The notes under the pieces: generated by a model
What the model was told of the DNA's origin: nothing
The model's database searches: none
The model's input: only the letters and a program-made list of their open reading frames with translations
Origin: Lutraria lutraria
Taxonomy: Eukaryota; Mollusca; Bivalvia; Venerida; Mactridae
NCBI GenBank assembly: GCA_964023205.1
Contig: OZ026833.1
Span: 31,212,830 to 31,276,829 of the forward strand
Direction of reading: 5' to 3'
DNA length: 64,000 bases
Shown here: positions 12,701 to 24,700 of the stretch, in pieces
Position numbering within the stretch: the stretch's first letter is position 1
Layout: the number at the start of each line of letters is the position of its first letter
Position numbers and translations under genes: made by a program

Positions 12701-15700
12701 ATAACTTATTTCAAGTTTCATTGCAATCGCTTAAAGAATGTGGGAGTAGTTCCTCCACAAACTTGTGATATTGTCCGAGCGGCAGAGTGTCTCCAATATA
12801 CCCCCGCTCAAACTTCGTTTGCGGGGGTATATTAATTATAATACATGTACATGTATGTATATTGAACAAAAGCGCCGCAAGCGATGTCAACGCTCGTCTG
12901 TTTACCGCCTCGTTGAAATCTATCCATCTATGAAGTTTCATGTTGCTACCTTTTATAGTTCTGAGTTATGAGCTACATTAAAGTTTTTGCACAGACGCAG
13001 ACGACTCTGATGCAGACGACACAGTGAACACAACAGCTCGAAGAAAACAGCCGAGCTAAATAAGGATAGAATTAAATTAGATATACAAGTTCTAAGTCAG
13101 CCGTACAGTTCGAGTGTATAGAAATATATGCTAGCAGTTTACCATAAGCTTCCTTGGGCGTCGGCATTTCCAAAAGCACTGAACGACCCATCCCGTCGTT
13201 GATACAATAATTGACGTTGGTATCCTGTGTATGAACATCTTTATTATAAAATCTTTATTTCAGCTAAATATATTTCGCAAAATCAATGCAAAAGTCTAAA
13301 TTGATAAAGGGGAACTGGCTTATCACAGAGGCATTGTCAAGTGACAAGCTCGTTTATGTATCAATTAAATTAATTATAAAGTTGAATTGTATTAATGTAT
13401 TTTATTGTGAATGTACCAAATATAAAATATACCAAAAGGTTTAGCTGTTCTTATACACTAAATCATCAATACAAGTCGTCATATTTAGTATGTGGCTAGA
13501 TCATTAACAAATTACATTTCAGTTACTAGTATCAGTCAGATGGTTCGATATATATGTAATATAATGAAAACATTTCACAATCAACATGTCTCAATATGTA
13601 AATCAAGAAAACACATCTACATTGATTTAAGAAATAAGGCTTTATCAACAGTTGCAAAATACAATAGTTCAGGTACCTGTTTTCAGCACCCTAATTATCT
13701 TTTGACGAAGTTTCGGTTTGGCGTCTAATCTGTTTGTTGTGTTCATATAGTCTGCTATGTAAATCGCTGGAGCAAAATGAACCATATTCTGTTCTCCGCA
13801 CCCTGATGGGAATCTTATCAATCCACCCAGATTTTCAGAGGTTAGAGCCAACAAATCTCCTGGAATTTCCCAAATTAATGATGTCAATTATTATCTGATT
13901 GTTAAATACAGTTAAGAATGGTTTGGATACGTAATATTTGAACATAGGTCATCTTAGAGTCCGTGAATACTCATTTGACACTGCGCACTGCGGTAAGTCC
14001 AGATAAGTCCGACACTAAATTATGACGCCGACTATGACCACCATCAACAAAAGCAAATGTATAACATATGAGTGGAAACTATTCTGTAGCGTGCATACGT
14101 TAGTTAGGCGCGGCTACCTAAGAGTAATTTGGTCTTCTTCCACCGTGAACAATGAAAAAGGCACGGCATGACCATGCCTGTTGGTGCGTTGTCAAACGCC
14201 TTTGAAAAAGAACTTCACGAAGTCATATTATGCGTTTGTATATAAAAACGAATATTTCTTCAACCATTTACAGTACAATTTTAGTCGGTGCAATCATATG
14301 CTTACATCAGATTTTCTTTGGACCTGATGATAGGTGACATTTTAAGTAACAATATATTATAATATATATACATGTAGTTACATAGCATACATTATATAAG
14401 TTTTCAAATCACAAATTGTCTAAATTGCCTTCTGTTCCCCCATTACTTAGAGTGATGGTCTGTGTATTACTTTAATAACAATTTGAGCGTATCTTAGCTT
14501 ATATATATCGTGAACCTTCACATGCTCTATTTGTAAACCACGACGAATATATTGCATGCAGATGTTCACAGTCATAAACTCACAGCTTTAAATACATGCG
14601 ATGATTTTTTCACTTACAAAATAATATTAAATCTAACTAAATCAGTCACATTATTTGCGCGATTGCAAAATCCGTACATATACATTGATGTTTTTAGAAG
14701 CGAAGGTTCACATTAATGTTTCTACTCACAATTTTCTTACACCTCTCATATGTCCGCGTTAAAAAATAGTACCTCAAAGTCTTGTTGTTTAAGTATACAT
14801 TGCAGACTTTGCGGTTTTGATTATGTAAGTAACATCACAATACTTACCATATACAGAAACTTGAATATGGGTCGAACCTGGTACTAGTTGTTGAGGGTAA
14901 CTGATAGGGATATGTATGTGTTGTGTCTCGTCCTTAAGATGCACAATGAGGTTCGGTGTGTTTTTTTCTTTCTCGATTCCTTCAGCCTGTTAGTTAAATG
15001 GGATATTAATACGTAGCTAGGAGCAACTGACTGCATTTGTTTTTCACTTTATAATATAAATTTTGCTTCTATCGGATTCAACACTAAATATCAATATAAT
15101 TGCATTAATGAAAGGCAACATCTTTACCTTGCACATTCACCCCAAAGTGATTTTGATCAATGAATAAAATACATAGAGACGAATGACTTCGTTCGTTATT
15201 ATAATTACACTATAAAAATATACCGCATATACCGCAAATAAGCGCTGTCGTTTCATTACGGCACGATATCGTTAATAGACATACGGATTTTATACCGTAA
15301 CCGCATTGCTTCCGGTGATAGAAGGAAAAACTGAAATGCTCTGTTGGCCGAATTCATTTTGAAATTTGCAAGGTTATATGCTATCTAAATTACACAAGAT
15401 TAATGTGAATTATATTGCGGAATGATGATTAAAGGTAAATTTCTGGAGGATATGTTTTACAATAATTATCAGTGTACGTGTCCTGGCAACCAACTGCCTG
15501 GACTTATACAATAAGATTTTACGGTAAATGTTTTCAGTGTAACCAGTAATTGCATTCACGAAGACAAATTGTGCCTTGTCCCGATTTCGGTCCGCTTTAA
15601 AAAAATCCTACCCAAAACGTTCTAGGCTAACCTGGTGGGTGGCTACATCATACAGAGCTTGTTAGATATATTTAATCGTATAATGTAATTATCTTGATTA

Positions 15701-18700
15701 AAAACATCAACTTTTCGATCCTTATTGTGTCGTGTTTCATATTGAATATTGTTCGTGTTTTGCCTCCTGTTCAGCTGTTTCATCATTGTAAATTATAGAT
15801 GCCAAACTTTCGAGCGATCCTCAGCTAGAAATATCTAATGCCATACTTGTCTAAAAATAATAGCAAGAAAATGGAACAGTCGATCACAAAAGTGCCCATA
15901 ATGTGCTATTCGCTGAAAATAACTTGATTTGTCCTTCGAGTAATCCATTTTCATGAAATTAAAAGCGCAGTGTTTTGACAACGCATATTTCCTATCATAA
16001 CTTACCTTAACTATAAGATCTTTCTGAATTTCATCAAACCTATTTAGTTTCGAAATCGTTGCTCTGATTATTAGCTTAATGGTTCCGACAATGGTAGGCT
16101 TTATGAGAAAGTACACGGATGCTGTGCGGTTAACATTCACCTATAGAAACAAATACAAGAATATGTTAAAAACAGTCATAGGGATATGAATGTCATATTA
16201 ATTATTACTGATGTCATTGCTGTACAAATACAAATAAATTAGACTAGAACTCGCTTATGCTAGGTTCCCACTGTCGTGAGATTTGCTACGAACCCCACTA
16301 TTGGTATTTCGTACCTGATCGTGAAAGACTTTTGAAATTACAGGTTTGGACAGGAGGTAATGCGGGTTGATACATTCAAATACGATTTGTTGCGCTACGA
16401 TGCGATCCGATCCGATGGAATACGATCCGTCGCGTCTTGTGACGATCCAATACGATCTGATACGATGATCCCGACGGAATTGACCGTGTTAACCGTTGAC
16501 ATTTTTGAACCGTTCAAAAAATCAACGATTTACGCTATTGCAACGACTGACCTCAAGAACACGATTCCAATTGTAATGCGAATCTTGTTAGCAGGAACAT
16601 AGCATTAATGAAAATATTGTGATATGAAACTCGAGTATTTCTATTGCATGTACTGTTTTTGTATATAAATTAAGTAGATGATAAGTTCATATATTTAAGT
16701 ATCAACAAAGACAGTATTTCAACAGTATAAGTAAAACACAAGTCTATCTGTGATACGATTAAGGTACTTCTAAATATTCTGTAAGCATAATATACAAATG
16801 TTAAATATATATTCTTACTGTGACACATTTTGAAATATTTCCGGCCACTTCGGTTTCTTGTCCGTAACTTCCATGGACTATACTTACGAACTCATTAGAC
16901 CCAATTAGCACCACGTCAACCTAACGAAAAGGAAAATTAAATTTTCAATAAGTTATGTGCATCCCTTTACTGTATTCCAAGTGTGATATAATGTGTATAA
17001 TAATCATAAAGAAGTAAAAATGTTTGATGAGAGTATAATTTTCTCCTTCATCGAACATTCGTTTGGGCACTTCGCCAAACGGATGACGTAAGGATCCAAT
17101 TTTTGTAATCAAATGAATATGTTCAACGGACAGGATCAAGTGCCTGCTACGAGTTTCGAAACAATGATCCCTACCATTTGTAAAAACCCTACACATGTTT
17201 CATATAAATTGTAAAACACTGAGGGTGACGGGATCATATTTGGGGAATTAGACGTGTGAGGAACTAGAGTGTCAAATTTCCTCCCATTTGCAGATATTTC
17301 TGTCCAATTTCTTGGAGGTGTATTTTTTATGTCAAATATATCCCTATGGTAATTCTTCGTTACGGTGCTTAAAGATATCACAACGTGAAAATACGCGACT
17401 GTTTAAATTCCCATCAGCGGTCCATAAAATACAAGTCAAGTTTATTTCCAGTTCCACGTGAGGGCGGTGTTTATCAAATTCCCAATTATCGGAAAAGTAT
17501 TGCTGTCTTATTCCCTGTGTATCCCCCTACCCCCTCTGAAGAAAAACATTGATAAGTGCATAATTAAGTATTTGCGTACAAACGTAAGCACAGAGAGTGT
17601 TTTAGATCTAGAAAGACGCCAGACTTTGCTAAAAACATCGTTAATTATACATTATATGGTAATAAAAATGTTGAACGCGAAAAATGCATACCACATAATC
17701 CCGGTCCAGGTAATTAAACACTGTGGCTTGGATAGCTACTTGTTCATCTCTCACAATGGAATACGGCAATATTAACCTCGCAAAGAATGCCAAGAAGACG
17801 GTCATCTACAAAATACAAAGATACACCAAATGTATTGATATGTACGCCAACCAACATGTATACACGGTGTTTACATAAAACCACCAAATGTCAAAATATT
17901 TCTATGGACACAGTTGTGAAAGCACCTTACAGTATGTTTTCATTAAATGGATTAAAGGTTTTACGTTGGAATATTTGAGTAGAAAGAACTTTTAAAAAAG
18001 TGAATGTATACGTTATTTTGAATTCGAAGTATATGGATTTCACTTGGAGAACCGAAAAATACCCATTTTAAAACACTTATTTCTTTATTGAATAGGTATT
18101 TCCTAACTAGGGTGCGCACCCTAGATAGAACTATTCTAAGATCCCTGCCAAAAATTAAACCTCGCTTTCAAAACTAGGTAAATGCACGAAAACTACATGT
18201 TATGGTGGTGTTGAATAAACATAAATAAGGCAAATATAGTTTAATACTTAAGGTGGGTCGCGGGTTTCCTTCCGAAAAGTGTTCAGTTTCTAGAAGTCAA
18301 CGCACAAGAAAATCCTTTTGCAGGATCATCCTTCAAAGTATTGGCTTAAGAAAAAATGATGATTTCAAGTGATATTTCCACTGAAACCGTTCAAAAAACG
18401 GCCACCTAGTGGAGCGATATGTTGTGTATGTTTTGTTTTTATTTTCGCGTTATTTCTTGTACTGCTCCGATAGTTTTGTATATTAAGCTATGAAATTTAC
18501 TGTGCATAATGCTGAATCATTTACAAATCCGAAAAAAGTTAATATAGATTCATTTTGCCGTCATTAAATCTTAAAAGGTTTTGATCGAACTCTGTAGTGG
18601 TGGCAATTTTTCGGGAGGAAACCCGTGACCCACCTTAACTAAAACCTCGTATTGATAAAGAAGATTAATTAAAACACGTTTTTCTTACTGTGCACGGCCT

Positions 18701-21700
18701 GTCTGACATGTTCCGTTGTTTACATATTTAGAAATACAAGTCAAAATAGGAAGTACACATTTCTAAAAATAGACCGAGGATACCCTTTCGGTTTCAATAC
18801 AACAACGAGTAATAAAGGTTTCCTTCCATAATTAATAGCAATCTTTGCCGAAATACTTCAGCATGTGCTAGATATTGTCCAAATTAACTTTTCCGTCAGT
18901 TCTTTTCTTCCCATGCATAATTTGAGAAAGGAAAGCAACTGACCCCCTTTAATCATTTATGCAATGTATATTTTATTTTCAGACTAATAAGTCGGTCCAC
19001 ATTTAATCAGACAAAATATTGAAAAAAAACTGGTTTGCAAGCTACGTCTAACTGCCCAATGGCATTTCAGTCTATATGCTATCGAATACTAAGCATGCAT
19101 TTTACATCTCACTAGCTGTCACCCGAAACAAGTAAAAAGATGTTTACAAATTCATTGAATAGGTGCCTCAGTTGAATGTAAATCTTTAAAAACATCAATC
19201 GTAATATCTATGTGTGTAAAGCATACAAATATATATCCTGGCATATTCTTCACCTCAATGCTAAGAACGTGTAAAAAGAGACTTCACACTAAGAATACTT
19301 TATCTTACTTACATTTGCCGGCACTTCGGCGACTCCAAGACCAGTGTGTTTGCTTAATGCGAATACACTTGCTGAAAACTTCGTAATAGTGTCTGGAGTG
19401 ATATCATTAAATATGGCAACACCATTTCTATAATGAGACAAAAGAATGGATAAATTACATAAAAGACTTAACATAGGTACATGTATATTTATATTCTTCA
19501 TTCTGTTTTGTGGATATTACATTGTTCGTCTCGAAAACGTAGCTAATATTTTCCTGCAAAGAAACTGATAAGAGTACGGTAACTTCAAAACGTCAAAACC
19601 TTTGTAACAGACGATGGTCACAGCGCGACAACATACTAATGTCTTCATCGTGCAGACCTACAACAAGAAATGTCTTTAAACAGACAGTCGCGAAGTATCT
19701 TTGATATTTATTTGTTTCAAATCTCATCTATATATACAACATATATTGCACATAACATAAAGCAAAAATTATATATAGCCACTCATACTAAGAGTTATAA
19801 GAGACATTACTTAAATTATAATAAAACATCAAATTATCACATGGTACATGTATAAAATATTTTGATATTACATATTATTACATAATACATGTTTAATGTG
19901 CATAAATGCAAATATGCAAAGAAAATTAAAACTGAAAGACAGCTGTTAATCCTTATTAAAATATCAATTAAAAAGACAGATTATTAAGATACTGAAAGTA
20001 ATCATGCACTATAGCGCATCTTTAAAAAATACCTTATGGAATCATCTTAGAACCAATCTGATTGGTTCTAATTCGATTAACAACTGTTTTTCAGACGAAC
20101 TAAAATATGTTTTAAGTTTAATCACATGCGTAGTACTACATTATTTACAAAGATAAAAAGAACGACGCTGTAAAATATTGTAACAGGTTTTGGCACATAT
20201 CCGTATCATCTTTGAGTTATTGAAAAGAAAAAAAAAATCATTATTTGACTTATTCATTAAATTATGGTCAATTGAAATTGCTTTTGTGTACAGAGTTTGT
20301 CTCGAATCAGAGTAAGACTAACAGTCTAAAATTACATGTTTGTCATCCTCAATGATGTCACAGAACGGACATTTTCTGTTATGCACTGGAATACCTTCGT
20401 ACCTACGTACAGTTTAATGACAGTTATGATGTATGATTTTTATCTAATTCCTAAATTGCCGTTATAGTACCGTGTGAACGCCACTTATCACCTAGCAGTC
20501 CAATTAGGTCACGTATTAAAATGTCGATATTAGGTCAGCTAAAAGAATTACGCAATTAGTTATATCTACTGTATATACATTCAAATAAATGTAAAATGTC
20601 TTTCAAGAACGGTTTATAACTTTATTTCGACCGCAGAAGAATGCATTTTCGTACAGTTTTACTTTACGAATTTTACAATACTAGTCTAAGAAAAAAGTCG
20701 TCAAACCAAATGTTAACAAACAATTGTCAACATCTTTGAAATGGGTAAAATCTACGAGTATTTGGCCGCAACGTTGTTAAACAGAGATCATGACAATAGT
20801 TAAGAGTTACGAATCCTATTGGTTTGTAGAAAACACTGAACATTCATTATCCATGTACATTGTATTAAGAATAAGAAAGTGGCATACCTTAAAGCCACGG
20901 CAGATTTCCATATCCACGTTTCAGGGAAATTAGTTCGGACTAGACCTGTTGGAGCTGCTCCATTAGCACTGTCGGCAATACCACCCGCAAAACTCATTGA
21001 CTCCATGGCCATTCCTCCACCAGAGCGGCTCATTTTTGCCGATGCAAATTGTCGTCTCTCTACTACAACAAATAGGCGAGAAGGAATCAATATGTATTAA
21101 CTCTCTAAGTTATATGATATATAAATAAACAAATTTTACGCCTCGGTCAATATGACATACGGTGAATATCACATCATATTCAATGACTAACTTGCCTGCA
21201 ACTAAGTAGTTAACACTGCTGTTAACTTTATATTTTAAAAATTAAAATGAAGCATTTTTAACGAATATGAAGAATCTAAGCACATTTCTGGCACCGTAAA
21301 TGTATCATCATCAGCCTGTTTATTATCTTAATTTTCAATCGAATATTTAATATCAAATTTGAAAGATCCATTTGTTGTTCTTTGTTATCCAATGGACTAG
21401 AAGGTCTATATCCATTCCATTAGAAGATATTGCTTAAATGAACTGATATCAACTTAACTCAACTTTATTAAACCATAATCATATTAAGTATGATACAATG
21501 GCATACAAATTTACAAATAAATTGTTTGATATAAAATTAGTGAATATGTTCAGTTAGTTTAAACTCAATAGCCTGAGGAAGTATATCAGTCGTTCGAAAT
21601 AAATTTGACATAAACAAAACAAACAAACGTATTATCCAGGAGTATTTTCAGTATAAATCTTAATATTATATCTATGTATTATACAGTTTTTGAGCAGACA

Positions 21701-24700
21701 GAATATGTATAAAAATAGAGTTGTAATAAAATTTAACTCAATACTATTTCAAAAGTACAACTTTAAACATTTATACAAACAAAAAAGCCAAATGTTTACT
21801 AAGTGTTATATAATTATAATATCACATGAATGACACTTTTTGGACCTAAATTCAAAGGGTAACACTATATATAGTACCAGTACAAAGATACAGGAGATGA
21901 ACACACACAAAAACAATTACAAAACCAAAGAACAATAAAACTGGTATGATAAAGGAACAAGTTACGGCCTATTACGGACAATAAATATATTTGACTGCAT
22001 TTTTAATAATATGAACAGAACAGAATTTTATTTCAGACTTGTACATGTTACATGGTCGAATATATACATTACATATACAAACTTGATATCGACATGGTCA
22101 TCTTACCATATAAAAATAAATATGCTAATGGACTTACATCTGAACAAATCAAATGAATGTATTGGATAATCTGTTAAAGGATGAAGTCGAGCTTCCTGAA
22201 AAAAGAATATAAATACACAGTCAAGTACTTGTTACTGAAAAAAGAATATAAATACACAGTCAAGTACTTGTTACTGAAAAAAGAATATAAATACACAGTC
22301 AAGTACTTGTTACTGAAAAAAGAATATAAATACACAGTCAAGTACTTGTTACTGAAAAAAGAATATAAATACACAGTCAAGTACTTGTTACTGAAAAAAG
22401 AATATAAATACACAGTCAAGTACTTGTTATATTCCCTTAATTCTACAAGTGTTTTCTCTCTGTAGTTTCACTTCGCACCAAAACCAGGGTCATTTGGAGA
22501 TGAAGTTGGATGAATTTGGAATATGGTAGTTAGGCGGTGCGGGTTAGTGATTACAAATTACTGTTTTCCTGCCAAAGCTACTGACTAAAATGACATTTAA
22601 TCACTTGTTTATATAACCTACTAAATTAATTAATATATACTAAAGCACAATGATAATTTGGCTATTTTGTTTCTTTTTTTCAGACGTGTGTTAAACGCCG
22701 CTTTTCAAATAAATACTTCAGTAATACAGGGCGGCTGGTTCGCCTAACCATCTTTCATGTACGGCACTCTTACCACGTATTAACTTACCGTTCCGCTTGG
22801 AGCTGGCAAATACTTCACATTTTGGAGGAAAATTGACACATTAATAAAAATTTTATGGATGGTTATGTACTACCGCGACGGTTGATTATAATCTACTATT
22901 TCATATGAGTTTTACAAGTAGCCAAAACAACGATTGCTACAGAGATATCTTTGAAGGGCCGGCGTATAGTTTCGTTTGAGTCTGCATCTGTTAGACGATC
23001 TGTAACAATTACGTGTTTCTAGTAAACCTTTACCTGAATCAAACTCAGAAGAAAACATCATTCCAGGCAGGTTTGATATCTATCCATGGTATACGGTGTA
23101 TTTCCGAGATCAAATCGGCGTCTGTTATATTGAAGTTACAGATTCAATAACCACTTTTGTTATACGAAGGCATACATAATGGAGTCTTAAAGAATTAAGC
23201 CAAGATTTGTAACGGACACACGATGATATTTCTATTACATTTGTAGCGGTGTGGTATATTGTAAATTGACTCGAGATATTCACCAGCCCGATTAACTCAG
23301 TTGGTAGAGCATGTGACTTGCAAACAAGAGGTTGCGGTTTCGAGCCAAGCATCGAGTTTATTATTTTCCTACTCCTATTACACTTTCTACCGCGAAACCT
23401 ACTTCTACTTTGTCAGCAAGTACCTCGATTGGTATCGTATTTGGAACCGCAATACTTACATTGAAAACATCCAACGAATCATCTGCAGAAAATATCCAGG
23501 GCTGAATAATGGGACCCCATCCGCGTCTTGGGAACCAAGGACTGTCGCCAAACCGATTCATCTGGTCAATAACCTTATCAGTATAAATATAATAAGTTTG
23601 AAATAAACTCTCATAAGTGATGTAATCTAGTTACTTAAGTAATGGACGAATAAAGACTTTGTTTTATAACTTACAGTCATTCTCAGGACCACGAAGTCCA
23701 CTAGTACTATTACAATTAACAGTAGTACTATTATGATTAACACTAGTACTATTACAATTAACAGTTGTGCTATTACGATTTACAGTAGTGATATTATGAT
23801 TAACACTAGTACTATTACGATTAACAGTAGTACTATTATGATTAACACTAGTACTATTACAATTAACAGTTGTGCTATTACGATTTACAGTAGTGATATT
23901 ATGATTAACACTAGTACTATTACGATTAACAGTAGTACTATTACGATTAACAGTAGTACTTTTACGATTAACAGTAGTACTATTACGATTAACAGACCTG
24001 GTGCTGTACACACTGTTTGAAGAATACAACGCTATGGACAGGACTTGTTATAATGACGAGTGCTTAATGTAAATGTGATCACTTAAGGTAAGTGTTTATC
24101 GCATGTCTTTCGGGCCGTTCGAGATAGACGCATGGCGTATTTGACTGTTTCAAGCCCCATCCACTAAAACCTTGTTTTAGTGATGATTGCTTCGATTATC
24201 TAAATCCAATTGCATATCGGTTTCATCGATGTTGCAAAATAAAAACTAACTTTTTATGACAATATAATTATCTTAGCTTGCTGGTATGAAGCAGCAAACA
24301 AGGCTTTTTAAGCGCGTCTTAAAAGACAACAGGCCAAAGCAGATAACAAACATTTACTCTTTGTTTTGTAATATCGTTCCCACTAGCCAGTAATTGAACA
24401 CTTCTATCAACAGCTAAAACATGCACCACCGACCCTGGATCAGCTGTCACTCGTAATGTTACATCTGTTTGTGGCCCTTGTGGAGATGTTTGATCAAAAG
24501 ATATGGCAACCTGAAGAAATACATTGGTTTATCCTGCGGGTTCTGCGACAACTATTTTGTATTTTATAAATGTAATCATACCATGAGAAGTTTGTCAATA
24601 CATGCGACTTATAACGTATATGTTATTACACAAAGCACGGTGCCTCAATGCAATATAAATATCATCAAAGCACACAAGGGTGAAAGTTATTCCGTGCTAT

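Noticed and set aside
16945..17381. Extra TEP exon between exons 19 and 20
   Set aside because: Two minus-strand frames (17136-17381, 16945-17196) are open, but exons 19 and 20 already join in phase and the frames carry no family residues.
17458..17775. 105-codon plus-strand frame overlapping TEP exon 19
   Set aside because: Shadow of the minus-strand exon and its intron; exon 19 has strong family similarity, this frame none.
22174..22465. Repeat protein genes on both strands ([13 protein letters not shown] and [13 protein letters not shown] units)
   Set aside because: The frames exist only because a 39-bp repeat is a multiple of three without stops. No splice sites or phases tie them to a gene.
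23664..24029. Stand-alone Asn/Ser/Thr-rich repeat protein
   Set aside because: Same reason: a 21-bp minisatellite open on both strands. As a TEP cassette its phase does not match exons 15 and 16, so I kept it as a repeat and reported the splice-site framing as a finding only.
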